A stretch of 64,000 bases of DNA from Ceratothoa steindachneri (Eukaryota; Arthropoda; Malacostraca; Isopoda; Cymothoidae), in assembly GCA_963969495.1 (NCBI GenBank), contig OZ018323.1, forward strand, positions 79,432,919 to 79,496,918, read 5' to 3'. Within the stretch, counting starts at the first letter, position 1; each line of letters starts with the position of its first letter. Both the position numbers and the translations under genes were made by a program. Shown piece by piece: positions 45,242-55,854 of this stretch. The notes under the pieces were generated by a model. The model worked only from the letters and a program-made list of their open reading frames with translations. It had not been told where the DNA came from and did no database searches.

Positions 45242-46876
45242 TTATGAGAAGGGGTTGTCGGGAGAGAGGGGAAGTTGTGACGAAGAAGGAGGGGTGGAAG
45301 GGGGAGAGGAAGGAACAGCAGAAGGGGGGTGGTCGGCTTTACGCGTGGTTGTGTGTGGGGGGGGGATCGTGGTGGAGTTCTTTTGTTTAATACGGGGTGT
45401 TGTGGAGGATATGGTGAGCTTGGGGGAGGTGGAGGTTGTGGTGTCAGTGGTAGTGGGGTTAGAGGCTGTGAGAGGAGGGGGTAGGCGGGGGGGCAATAGG
45501 GGGAAGTAGAGGTTGCCGGAGAAGGAGTACTGGTGGTAGGAGGGAGTTAAGGTATAGAGGATGAAAGAGTTGAAGCTATGGAGGGAGCAGAGCAGGCGGT
45601 TGGAAGAGAGGTGGGCAGAGGGGCAGATAAGAAGGGTGCAGTGGTGAGAGGTGCAGGGACAGAAGAGCGGTAGGAAGCGGGAGCGTGGTGAGGCTGAGGG
45701 GCGGTGGGCCTAGGGTAAAAGGTGTTTGTGCCCATCTGGGTGGGGAGGAGTGCGGGTCTCCTGTGTGTGTGCTCGTCGATTAAAGCAAACACCTTCTCGG
45801 GGAAGGTGATCTGCTCTAGACCATGCGAGGCGAACAGTGTGTTTAGTATTTTCGTGTATAGTCGATGGTTACCCCTCGACATGTCCTTTGTTACCGTTGA
45901 GAGCAAGGCAGCCAGGTGTAGCCTTGGTTGTGTGGTGTGGGGTGGGAGTGGGTGTCGGAAGTAGTGGGAGTCTCTGGGTGTAAGGTGCTAGGGTATGGGC
46001 GGGTGTCGGAATATGTGGGTGAGTTTGGGTTGCTGCTGGGGTTGGGTGTGTCTGGGGTGGGACAGGGAGAAGTGCGGACACCGTTGCGCCGGCAGCAGCA
46101 ACGAATGTTCTTGTGAGGGGAGGAGGGGCGGGGGCTGCGTGTGTGGTTGTGTTGATGTGTTGAGGACGCTGTATAGCCGCTACAACATCAGAGCGGGCCT
46201 TAGTTAAGTAAGGGCATTTTGGGTTGACGCATATCGCCGCCGCAGTTGAAACAGAGGGATGTGGTGACTGTGCAGGTGGTGTAGTGGTGGCCAACTACAC
46301 TGCACTTGCAGTAGACCAAGTCTGCTTTGCAGTCGCGTGCTGGGTGTCCAGTTTTGTACACCGGTGGCACTGTGTGGGTCTTATGTTCAGTTGTGACTCG
46401 ATGTTGTGTGGGTACGTTAGGGTGCCGCAGACCTTAATACTTTGGTCTAGCATCAGTGTTTTCTTCTGTTCGTCGGACAGTGTGATCAATCCCATTGTTT
46501 TATGCGGTTATAATATAGATATGTGATGATCTCCTCCCGATACTTCTGTCTGAGGTATGTGCGGATGTTATCAGTGGAGAAGGCCAACCATAGGGGGTTG
46601 GTCTTTGTGACTCGTATTTGGTGTTTTTTTCCGTACACCGTTGGCTAATTTTATCTGGAGGCCTAGTGCGGCGAGTGTATCCGATGCGTGTAGGTGGAAC
46701 TTGACTGCGTCCTCCTGTGAGCGGAAGACGAGTTTGTGGCCTGTATGTGTCTTAACTATATGCGTGATTGGGGTGTCATGTGTAGTGGCTAAATTTAGAA
46801 GTGGGTGTTCATTGTTAGTGGTAGGTCTTTTGTCTGTTGTGTGTAGGGGTGTAAGATAGGATAAGTTATATGCCAT
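45242..46876 (-). pseudogene. LINE ORF1 (gag-like), copy L7
   Basis: ATG at 46,876 opens MAYNLSYLTPLHTTDK; an RNA-binding-like segment follows (ITHIVKTHTGHKLVFRSQEDAVKFHLHAS). After a +1 shift near 46,350 come knuckle-like motifs: CHRCTKTGHPARDC (joined by eye across the shift), CSVVGHHYTTC and CFNCGGDM. The C-terminal part is a long Pro/Thr/Ser-rich stretch with an embedded YTKILNTLFASHGLEQITFPEKVF domain. That domain parallels the gag domain HSHVLN...LNSLLQANNLPTIKVP of L4 and L6. Frame breaks are frequent. Positioned directly upstream of ORF2. Confidence 0.7.
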
Positions 46877-47272
46877 TATAATTTTTCTTTTTTTTCTTCG
46901 TATGAGGCTCCCCCCCACCCCACCGTTAACGACCCCATGAAAATGATTTGGATGTGGTGATGACTGATGAGTAAGTATGAACCTGGTTTGGCTCCTCAGA
47001 GGGTGTAAAAACATGACAGACTTAATGATGACTGAAGCCAGAATCATTTGCCTCCAGTCGGAGTGCCGCCCCCTCTATTGGGTTTTGGGTATTTTTCAGT
47101 TACGTTCGAAATCTCACAAGGACGGTACAGTCTCTCTGTGTGGTCTTGGACGGTGCTGCAGGGTAGAGTGTTAACCCTCCCCGCCTTGGTAACCGAGTCC
47201 CAATCCAGGTTTGCTCCTTCCTTTGGGTTCCGCAGCGGGCTAAGCCTCAAACCTCCTTTCTCCAAAGTTTGC

Positions 47273-47305
47273 AATTATGCCCTTTCTAAGTAGAACGGCA
47301 TAGTT
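47273..47305 (-). other. Conserved 5' UTR hairpin motif (L7)
   Basis: AACTATGCC, 15 nt spacer including an extra G, then GGCATAATT on the minus strand, followed ~40 nt later by TAGCCCGC and GCGGAA. The same arrangement is found in L5 and P2, although L7 belongs to another LINE lineage. Confidence 0.65.
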
Positions 47306-47330
47306 GCAACGGAGCTCTATGTGTAGAGTC

Positions 47331-47640
47331 ACATTCACAGAGCCAAGTCACGGCGGAGCAAGGATGGGGAGGGTTTTAGCACGTCAGGGGGGGGGGGAGC
47401 TTGCTGAATCTCGTAGATGGCTGTAGATATTATACCGTCGCGGTATGCCTTGTAGAAAAATCACTGTTCTCAGTGAGGGGCGTCGGTGAGATTTGTCTAT
47501 TGGCTTTGCCTCCTGTATCTGTGAGATAGCAGGGAATTGAAGAGAAATCGTCCGAAGAGCAGAGTCATGTGTCTGAGTCTTCCAATTTATATGTTTCTTC
47601 TAGTGCTTAGTTTCCCCTTAAAAATTTCCCGCGCAATGAC
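47331..47640. other. No recognisable gene
   Basis: About 310 bp between the L7 leader and the AT-rich tail. It holds a G-run at 47,387-47,398 and no protein motif. Confidence 0.45.
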
Positions 47641-47782
47641 GGGCTAATTTTTATAATACTGTGAATAAATAAAGTAGAATAAATAGCGATAGTAAAGTAA
47701 CTATAATAATTAAAAGTGAATAATTATAGTAGAGGAGCGAATAAATACAGATAATAAAGTGATTGAAACAAGTGACTAAAAT
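47641..47782 (+). repeat. AT-rich LINE tail (P0), left part, split by the LTR element
   Basis: AT-rich, C-poor sequence with recurring AAAGTGA/GTGAATAA words. It joins across the LTR element to 52,384. The motif GTAGAATAAATAGCGAT at 47,674 recurs at 52,487; once the LTR element is removed the spacing is about 212 bp, so two tandem units exist. The composition and words match the tails behind P1 and P3. Confidence 0.7.
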
Positions 47783-49137
47783 TGTCGTGGTATAGCAAGG
47801 ACCGATTGATGGTGTTCGTACGTATAGATTGGTTACGTACTTCAAAACTCCTTGAGTAAGTTTTCTCTCTAAGAGTGCTGTATTTGATTATTATTATTTT
47901 TATTATTATTATTATTATTATTAATATTATTATTACGTTATTTTTTTCATCTTTGAGGGTTGCTAGAGCCATGCTCAGCGTTTTGAGGATTGAATTCAAT
48001 GCTTCTAAGAAAATAGACTTTAATTGCAACATGAACCAAAATTGAAATTTAACAAGCAAACTACACGGTAATCAATTAAACAAATTTATGTTAGGCTAAC
48101 TAAATTACGCAATTCAATATACAGTAATGGTTGATCCAAAAGCTCACTCTAATATTGAACACAAATTGGCCTTAAACGAAATAGATAATGGGATTTACAT
48201 ACCTTTAAAGATTCACACGAGAATCGGGTTTGAGACTGACCTTGGACTCAATTTTGATGTCGCCTCAAGAATGTTGTTTCCGGGCAGGCGCGTGGACCTG
48301 CCGTTCCAGCTGTTTGTCTGAAGGGAGAATGTTTTAAAGCCGCAGAAGAATTCGGAGCGCGTAGCGATTGGAGTTAAGCACGTATTCTTGGAGGTGATTT
48401 CAGCAACGATACGGGGAAAGTATGCGTCTTCCACTCTTCGGGTTAATCTGGAAATATTTCGCACTGACGAGCGATGAGCAAAGGAGTTAATCCTTTGAGG
48501 AAGCAAGTGTTTGAGGGAGTTCACTTTGGGGTATTCCCCAATGGCGAGGACTATCTCTGTGTTTGGGGATACACCAGGATAGGAGATAGTTAAACTTGTT
48601 TCTCAAATCAGTTAACTTAAAATTCGGTGTGACCACCAGGAACTGGCTCCGGATGAGCTTCTTCTAAGTCCCTCTCGTTGGTATGCTGGGCACTTTGCCG
48701 GACTTCGTTGTCTCGATGACTCTCATGATCTACCTCGATCTTCCAAAGTTATCGGCATATATACTACACCACCCCACTGGGGAGGGAGCGGAATTAAGTC
48801 TCCTCCTCTAACGGTTTTTCTCATATCGTCGTTCGTCTAGCCCTAAAGGGCACCTTCTGGCTTTAGGCCGACGCTCCTCTAATTTCGCATATGAGGTGAA
48901 ATTAAATATCAACTCTTAGGGAAAATATGGCCGGTTTTACAAATATTAGGCTCACCGGGGTCCGACATGTGATGATTAGTGTATTATTTGGTTTCGGGCC
49001 GCCTTTTTGGTTCTCTTTGAGGTGAGGGGAGAGAGGGGGGAAGGTTCAGTGTTCGGGCTACGCCGCCAAAAATGCCAGGACGTTGTGGTTAAGGAACAGG
49101 GCCTCAATTGTGAGGGTAGGGTATCGATTTCCCTACA
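47783..49137 (-). repeat. 3' LTR (1,355 bp)
   Basis: On the minus strand it begins TGTAGGGAAATCGATACCC and ends CACGACA. It holds a (TAA)n-like tract (47,887-47,935). The 5' LTR copy has a much shorter tract, so this tract has expanded or contracted since insertion. The rest aligns over its whole length with 51,057-52,378, with scattered differences. Confidence 0.9.
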
Positions 49138-49630
49138 TTCCTCCCTTCGAAGAACTTAATGGGCGGGCAGGAGAACTCCAGTGCAAAACAAATAACTAAA
49201 CATCATCGACAAAAGCAAATTTACATGTCTTTGACCATAATACTGATTATCATGGCTAGCTTGGGTCAACCATACTCTTAACTTAAGTTTCTTTGAACTC
49301 GGGCGCCCACGCGTGTGCGTACAAAGACAGGGTGTAGACATAGGCCTCGCGAGCCTACTGGGGGTATGCTTTACAACACCCAATTTAACATACAAACAAA
49401 CCAAAAAACAAAACAAACCATCGATTACACACAAAAAGGGAGCCTGGCTCTAAAATGGTATCTACCCAGCTACTTCCTTACATATCTAAACTTTAAGAAC
49501 TTAAATACATACACTGAACACGAATACACAAAAATGAAGAATGGTTTTAAGATTAACGGGTGCTGAAATAACCCTCGACTGGATTTCGACTCAGGTTATA
49601 CAGTGGCTTTACCTTATCGGCACCTTTGAT

Positions 49631-50743
49631 TTAATTAATATTAAAGTGGTGCTCGATTACCATTACTTTACTGCGCATGAGTCGGCTGTTCGGTTTATGG
49701 GGTCTACCCGAGTATGTCACAAACTGGTAATGGTATTCCAACTTACTCGTACTACCCTTTTTATAGGAACTGAATAATTTTAATCTTCCCATTATGGCTA
49801 GGGCGGCCTGTTGCATGGTTGCACAAATGATGGGAACAGGAGTCCCATCGTCATCCTCTACCAAGCTAAACTGAGAGATTGTGTCTGGATTCGATTTAAA
49901 GTGGTCGGGCAGAATTTTCCTTACGGGATCATTAATGGGCGGGGCGCTCACGGCGACTTGGGGTTTCAATTGTAACTCTGTTGACGTTTCGTTCTGGGGG
50001 AAGACTACTGAGGGTAGGGGATACACATTGTCCGCTTCTACCAACTGACTCGGTTTACCTGGGTATACCACATTTCCACTTCCTTCTTCCTCCATCATCA
50101 CCCCATTTGGCTGGGTTCTCATCGTAGGTACTTCTTTAGGTACACATGCGTTTACCGCTTCCCTACTCCGTTCTTCATCCGTCGTCACCCCCATTTGGCT
50201 AGGTTTTCATCTTCAGTACTTTACTAGGTCCAGGCCAGGATAAAACCCCCTCGACTTCCACCTGATCCTTGTTCGCTGCCCTTTCATGTGCGAGCATTCT
50301 TTCTTTTTCTTTTCTCTCTTCTCTTTCCGCTTGTGCTATTTCTCTTTCCCTCTGTATTCTCCTTTCTTCTACTTCTTTTCCTATCTTTATTCTGCTACTC
50401 TTTCCTTCTTTATTCTTCTTTCCTCGGATTCTCTTTCCGCTTGCGCTAATTCTCTTTTCATCCGTATTCTTATTTCTTCTGCTTCTCTTTTCAATTGTAT
50501 TATTCTTTCGTTTGTTTTACTTCCCCTCGGTATTCTTCTTTCTTCGGCTTCTATTTTTCACTGTATTCTTGCCTTTTCGTCTTCTTTTTTCCACTCTCTT
50601 GTTCTTTCTTCTATTTCTCTTTTCCACCCTATTCTTCTTCCTTTGAATTCTATTCTCAGTTCTTCCAGGGCGTAGGCCGCCATATCTTTGCCTTCTAGTC
50701 CAAGAATTATGCCTTGTTGGTAGAATTCTTTGACCGATGCCAT
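49631..50743 (-). pseudogene. LTR-element gag-like protein, frameshifted
   Basis: Starts MASVKEFYQQGIILGLEGKD at 50,743, with AAYALEELRIEFK and then a long Arg/Glu/Lys-rich coiled-coil-like region. The coiled coil (about 50,600-50,280) passes through two frame changes. A second open stretch (50,194-49,631, 187 codons) is acidic and Pro/Val-rich (QLKPQVAVSAPPINDPVRK, SLVEDDDGTPVP). The start resembles the short helical N-terminus followed by charged repeats seen in several invertebrate Gypsy-type gags. No zinc knuckle is visible. It would form the particle of the element. Confidence 0.6.
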
Positions 50744-51032
50744 TTTGTGTATGCTCGTTAAACTCTCACCGCTGTACGCTCAGTTACTTATACAACCTCG
50801 AACAAGTAGCACGCTGCCAACCTTACCCTTATCCGAACACTTTCTGCTGATTAGAATATCACTCCACCAAAAAAATTAATTAATCTCATTAACAGGCTAA
50901 TCCCCGACAAATAATCACCAATTTATAGACAGACCATTTTACGTTTTAACTTTTCTTCGAACGCTAGGTACTCATTTACTATTCCCGAAGGGAAAGCAAG
51001 ACAGACAACTATTTTGAGTTCTTCCAATACCC

Positions 51033-51050
51033 ATAAAACCTGACACCAAA
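51033..51050 (-). other. Primer-binding site candidate
   Basis: Minus-strand TGGTGTCAGGTTTTATGG lies six bases inside the 5' LTR end. TGG at the 5' end would pair with a tRNA 3' CCA. The tRNA identity is not assigned. Confidence 0.6.
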
Positions 51051-51056
51051 TATTTA

Positions 51057-52378
51057 TGTCATGGTATAGCAAGGACCGAGTGATGGTGTTTGTACGTATA
51101 AATTGGTTACGTACTTCAAAACTCCTTGATTAAGTTTTCTCTCTAAGAGTGCTATATTAAATTATTATTATTATTACGTTATTTTTTCATCTTTGAGGGT
51201 TGCTAGAGCCATGCTCAGCGTTTCGAAGATTGAATTCAAATCTTCTAAGAAAATAGACTTTAATTGCAACATGAACCAAAATTGAAATTTAACAAGCAAA
51301 CTACACGGTAATCAATTAAACAAATTTAGGTGAGGTTTACTAAATTACGCAACTGAATATACAGTAATAGTTGACCCAAAGCTCACTTTAATATTGAACG
51401 CAAGTTGATCTTCAATGAAATAGATAATGGGATTTAAATACCTTTAAAGATTCACACGAGAATTGGGTTTGAGACTGACCTTGGCCTCAATTTTTATGTT
51501 GCCTCAAGAATGTTGTTTCCGGGCAAGCGTGTGGACCTGCGTTTCCAAATGTTGTCCTAAGATGAATGCTTTAAAGCCGCAGAGGAATTCGGAGCGTGTG
51601 GTGGATGGAGTTAAGCACGTATTCTTGGAGAGATGATTTCAGCAACGGGACGGGGAAAGTATGCGTCTTCCACTCTTCGGGTTAATCTGGGAATAATTCG
51701 CACTGACGAGCGATGAGCAAAGGAGTGAATCCTTTGACGAAGGGGAGTGTTTGATGGAGTTCACTTTGGGGTATTCCTCAATGGCGAGGACTATCTCTGT
51801 GTTTTGGAGGTACACAAGGTTAGGAGCTTCTCTGACGAGAGATAGTTAAACTTGTTTCTCAAATCAAGTTAACTTAAAGTCCGGTGTTACCACCAGGAAC
51901 TGGCTCCGGATGAGCTTCTTCTAAGTCCCTCTCATTGGTATGCTGGGCACTTTGCCGGACTTCGTTGTCTCGATGACTCTTACGATCTACCTCGTTCATC
52001 CAAAGTTATCGGTATATATACTACACCAATCTACTGGGGGGAGGGGATGTTTTTTCTTAGAGCGTCGTTCAGCTACCACTAAAGGGCACCTTCTGGCTTT
52101 AGCCCGACGCTCCTCTAATTTCGCATATGAAGCGAAATTAAATATCAACTCTTAGGGAAAATATGGCCGGTTTAACCAATGTTAGGCTCACCGGGGTCCG
52201 ACATGTGAGGATTAGTGCATTATGCGGTTTCGGGCGGCCTTTCTGGTTCTCCTTGATGTGAGGGGAGAGAGAGAGAGGGGAGGGAGTCAGTAATCGGGCT
52301 ACGCCGCCAAAAATGCTAGGACGTTGTGGTTAAGGAACAGGGCCTCAGTTGTGAGGGTGGGGTATCAATTCTCCTACT
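51057..52378 (-). repeat. 5' LTR (1,322 bp)
   Basis: Counterpart of 47,783-49,137. Its outer end on the minus strand reads AGTAGGAG instead of TGTAGGG, so the terminal T has mutated. Near 52,266 a (GA)n run differs between the two LTRs. The differences indicate the insertion is not recent. Confidence 0.88.
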
Positions 52379-53040
52379 AAAATAAATTATTGATAAATAA
52401 TCTAAAGTGAGAGAAGTAAATAATATTAACAAAAAGTGAATAAACAATAACTTAAATGATTAAAATATGTTTATAATAAATAACACGTAGAATAAATAGC
52501 GATAATAAAGTAACTATAATAACGAAATTGGATAAATAAAGTAGAAAAGCGAATAAATATGTATAATAAAGTGATTAAAACAAGTGACTAAAATAAATTA
52601 TTGATAAATAATCTAAAGTGAAAGAAGTAAATAATATTAACAAAGAGTGAATAAATAAAGTGATTAAAATATGTTTTATTAAAATTTAACAATGTTAATA
52701 ATAAAGTGAATAACCTATTCTAAAAATTTAATTATATGATTTTATACAAAAAAGAACCTTATTAATGTGTAATATCAAAGTTAAAATAAATAACGTTTAG
52801 ATTAACAATATACGATCCCGTGACAATTCCGGGGGAAACCCATTTATTTTTTTTCTTACTCATACTCATATCTTTCTCTTCTCCGCTAATTTAACAAAAT
52901 ATTTCACCACTATTACCATTTATTTTTACATATATGTATTAAAATTTTAAATATTTTAAATTTTGAATATTTGGAAAAACTTATTGTATTTCTGTCTCTA
53001 AATATACATTATACCTTAAATAATTCCCTGCTTGACAATT
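52379..53040 (+). repeat. AT-rich LINE tail (P0), right part and 3' end
   Basis: Continuation of the 212-bp tandem unit. It includes an uninterrupted copy of the LTR target (GTGACTAAAATAAATTATTG at 52,585-52,604). Near 52,812 a hairpin-like CCCGTGACAATTCCGGGG is followed by CCATTTATTTT...CTTCTCCGC, paralleling CTCCGG..CCTGGAG and ACATTTCTTTTC...CTTCTCCAC at 61,935 behind P3. This marks it as the 3' tail of the same kind of element. The body of P0 is not present. Confidence 0.65.
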
Positions 53041-53058
53041 CTGGCTGACTATTTGATC

Positions 53059-53091
53059 GTGTCTGGTCGTGGTAAAGGCGGATTTAATTGA
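53059..53091 (+). other. Histone H2A/H4-like N-terminal start (P1)
   Basis: GTG TCT GGT CGT GGT AAA GGC GGA encodes (V)SGRGKGG, the shared beginning of histones H4 and H2A with ATG changed to GTG. It then breaks off into the gag leader (TTT AAT TGA). The preceding TTGATC matches TTCATC before the P3 start. H2A and H4 cannot be told apart on eight codons. Confidence 0.75.
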
Positions 53092-54440
53092 GAAGACCGA
53101 GGCAACCTTTTTTTTTCCGCTCGTATAACGGGAAATTCTTGACAAACGAGAAGAAGCAAGGAGCCCATAGGGGAGGAGCATTCTCCCCAAGGGGCCCCAT
53201 GGGGTCGGCCCCTCAAGACTGCATGCGAGTTCCTCTCCGCACTATCCAGGGGGTGGGGAGACAAAACCTACGAGGACGGCCGTCATTAAGAGTATTTAGC
53301 GTAACCTTAACATTCTTCTCATTAGAATCATCGAGACCCCTACCGGTTATGCGACCATCTGCCCCTTCAGGCAGGATGTGGAGCGGCTGGTCTCTGACGA
53401 AGCAAAAACCCACCTGAACAAAATTGGGCTGGAGGCCAGTATCCCCCAGGAAATACTAGTTCAATTGACAATAATCCTACGGTGCTTGGACCCTCTTTTC
53501 ACGGATAACTCTTGCGAAGGGATTAAAGAAGAACTCACCGCTAAGCAGCCCTGGACCAACATCACCAAGGTAGAAAAGTTTGGGAAAGGCCAAAGCATCG
53601 TCAAAGTAATTTTTTCTAATATAGAAATGGTGATGAAAGCAAAAATCAAGGGCTGCTGGGGTTTTACCTAAGGGTATCACCGAACAAATACAAACGGAAG
53701 AATTTATCTCCATCGAATGCTGCTATAAGTGCTTTGCAGTTGAGAAGCATCACACAAAAGACTGCATGGCAACTGATTTAGCGTGCTCCAACTGCGCCAA
53801 AAGCGGGCATGGATGGAAAGAATGCAAGGAAAGGAAACAAAAATGTGTTAACTGTGGAGGGGAGCACAGGGCCTTGGCCAGGAAGTGCCCCATCCGCAAG
53901 GAAGTCATCCATGCAAAAAGGGAGCCAAACCAAAAAGAAAAGGAGGCAAAAACACAAATGAATTACGCAGAAGCAGCGGCCCGGAAGAATAACGAGAGAA
54001 CCAATACTCCGAAGCTGGTGATGCCAAAGTAGTGTAGAGAGGTCATGGCTATGGTCATCTACGCTCATCTGGTAAACCTGGCTAATCCCAGCTCTTTCTC
54101 TGAGGAACTTATTGACGTGCCTCAAATGGAACAACATTCCAAAGAAGAAGCAAAACAGAGCCAAACGGAAGACCCTCAAAAGAAAAAAACAAGGAAAAAA
54201 GAAACTTCGGAAGGGGAAAAAGAAGAAACGAAGAAAGGAGCGAAGAAGAAAAGAACGAACCAACAACCACGGATGAAGAGGAGGAACTGGAAACTAACTA
54301 CGTGGAGGTACTTCTCACCGAAAATAAGGAGATTTTCGAACGAGGGTACTTCTTTGACGATGCGGACGTGGGCCTCAAGGTGCTTGGTTCCCCCCCTGTG
54401 CCCGCCCCCATATTCACTGTGTACACACAGTGAATATGAC
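53092..54440 (+). pseudogene. LINE gag (ORF1), gag-only element P1
   Basis: Blocks in order. First MRVPLRTIQG (53,224), as in L5. Next ETPTGYATICPFRQDVERLVSDEAKTHL, and KIGLEASIPQEILVQLTIILRCLDPLFTDNS through FGKGQSIVKVIFSNIEM (53,378-53,671). After a shift come the zinc knuckles CSNCAKSGHGWKEC and CVNCGGEHRALARKC, then PIRKEVIHAKRE, and MAMVIYAHLVNLANPSSFSEEL. A Lys/Glu-rich stretch leads to a C-terminal block, in another frame, reading LLTENKEIFERGYFFDDADVGLKVLGSP. P3 shares that block (LTEERDILLRGFFFNAEDVDLKVFGAS). At least four frame changes or stops. The most similar copy is P3. Confidence 0.8.
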
Positions 54441-55130
54441 AACCTTTAAAAACATTAAAAGTGGTCAAAAGAAATCTGAAATAAAATAATCGAAGTAAAG
54501 TGTTAAGTGACTAAAAGTTCAAACTGTTAAAATAATAATAACGAGCCTAATAAGTGAATTAATTAACTAAATAAAATAATTATGTGACGAAACAAAAATT
54601 TAATCGGTAAAAGTGAGAAAATAATCAGTGTGAGTATATGAATAGAAATAAAACAAATAACCTAACTCAATTTGAAATAATTCACGACTTATGTAGATAC
54701 TACATAGAAACAATCTAATTCAAAATTAGTTAATAGAAAGTATTAAAAGGCAGTGTAAATTAACATAGAAATACGATGTGATTTAAATTAATAGCTGGGC
54801 TAACTAGCTTATAAAACATATTACAGTAAGTGAACAAAAGTATTTAATAACCAACTAACCGTTAAGAAGTGTATAAATATTGAACAAACTAACAAAAAGT
54901 AATTAAAATCGTATAATTGAGAAATAACGGTGTATAATGATTATGTAAAATAATTGTATGTATATAACTTATAAAACTATATATTTTCAACTCCTATGAG
55001 TAAAAATGTAAATAGAATATTGTACTGTATAGCACTAACTAATTGAATTCCATGTCTCCGGGAACCGTTGAATAATTCCATTGACGGCCGAATATTTTAC
55101 TCATACGCTCTGCTGCTACCTACTGATAAA
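54441..55130 (+). repeat. AT-rich tail of P1
   Basis: About 650 bp of strongly AT-rich, non-coding sequence with frequent AAAAGTG/AAGTGA words, like the tails at 52.4 kb and 61.2 kb. It ends near GTCTCCGGGAACCG (55,052), a candidate for the 3' end hairpin. Confidence 0.6.
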
Positions 55131-55344
55131 GCATTTTTACTTGCTTATTAACGGACTTTGAGCACCGCCTACATAGAAAAGAGCCTATTCTGAAAGTCTT
55201 TTGGTAAATTTCGTCTCACACTTCAAAAAGAGAGAATACTCTTTTTCATCGAGAGTTCATAATCCAATGAGGGCTTAAGCACCTCACTGCTCCCGTCCAT
55301 TGCCCTGTGTGCGAACCTGCTCGGATGTCTGCCATTCATTGATT
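55131..55344. other. No recognisable gene
   Basis: Junction sequence between the P1 tail and the P2 leader; no motif seen. Confidence 0.4.
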
Positions 55345-55351
55345 TCTTCTT

Positions 55352-55382
55352 AACTATGCCGGCCACTTGGACTGACATAATT
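55352..55382 (+). other. Conserved 5' UTR hairpin motif (P2)
   Basis: AACTATGCC, 13 nt, GACATAATT; followed at 55,420-55,436 by CTAGCCCACAGCGGAA. It matches the L5 and L7 leaders in order and spacing. A further GGCATAATTG occurs at 55,489. Confidence 0.6.
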
Positions 55383-55854
55383 AAGGGCTTATGTGAAAAC
55401 TGGTTTGAGGACTAGCCCACAGCGGAAGCATAAGTCAGAAATTATCTCGAAACTGAGGCATAATTGCGAGTCCCGGACGGAGGAGAGATCCTCATCGCAC
55501 GGGGAACCCGGCCAGAATCATAGAGGGAAGTAAACCCGTCTCTATGTTGCTGGATGTAGTTATGGCGCAATTACTCGAGAGGGGTGGTAAAAATTTAGGG
55601 CCGTTGATTCGACCGCTACTGCATCAAGTCCACCATAATTCACCCCTCCAAAGGTTCCCACTCGAGATCCATCCCATCCATCCATCACGCATCATCCTGG
55701 CAGCAAACGAGCGGGGGACCAACTGGAAAATGGACGGGGGCGTTTTTTCACCATTTTTTGGGACTCATACACCAACTTACATTCATTAACACTCACTGCT
55801 ACCTCCTTTACCACCTCATAACTCCCTTTTTCACTCCAAACACCATAATCACAC

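Larger units (their letters stand above)
42195..47330 (-). mobile_element. LINE copy L7, Jockey-like lineage
   Basis: A minus-strand non-LTR element of a different lineage from L1-L6: distinct endonuclease and RT motifs, a His/Pro/Thr-rich ORF1 and C-rich coding-strand composition. It keeps ORF1, ORF2 and a 5' leader up to about 47,330. Stops and frameshifts throughout. Confidence 0.82.
47783..52378 (-). mobile_element. LTR retrotransposon, internally deleted, 5-bp TSD
   Basis: Two direct repeats, 47,783-49,137 and 51,057-52,378, flank a 1.9-kb interior. Minus orientation is shown by a primer-binding-like TGGTGTCAGGTTTTATGG just inside the 51,057 LTR (51,033-51,050). A purine tract (AAGGGAGGAA) adjoins the 49,137 LTR. 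LTR ends are TG...CA-like. AAAAT flanks both sides (47,778-47,782; 52,379-52,383). The interior encodes a gag-like protein but no protease, RT or integrase, so it is non-autonomous. Best described as a Ty3/Gypsy-type derivative on the basis of the gag start, with limited certainty. Confidence 0.88.
53041..55130 (+). mobile_element. Gag-only LINE derivative P1 with histone-like 5' start
   Basis: Begins at or just before GTGTCTGGTCGTGGTAAAGG, which reads Val/Met-Ser-Gly-Arg-Gly-Lys-Gly-Gly. It carries a gag ORF that reaches its C-terminal domain, then an AT-rich tail starting AAACATTAAAAGTGGTCAAAAG. P3 has ATTAAAAGTGGACAAAAA at the same place. No endonuclease or RT sequence is present. The tail runs to about 55,100; the exact end is unclear. 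Confidence 0.75.

Noticed and set aside
45186..45509. Plus-strand Gly/Glu/Val-rich frame of 107 codons
   Set aside because: Antisense of the Pro/Thr/Ser-rich part of the L7 ORF1; composition explains the open frame.
50269..50675. Plus-strand frames of 125-129 codons rich in Phe, Ser and Leu
   Set aside because: They are the antisense of the Arg/Glu/Lys-rich coiled-coil region of the LTR-element gag.
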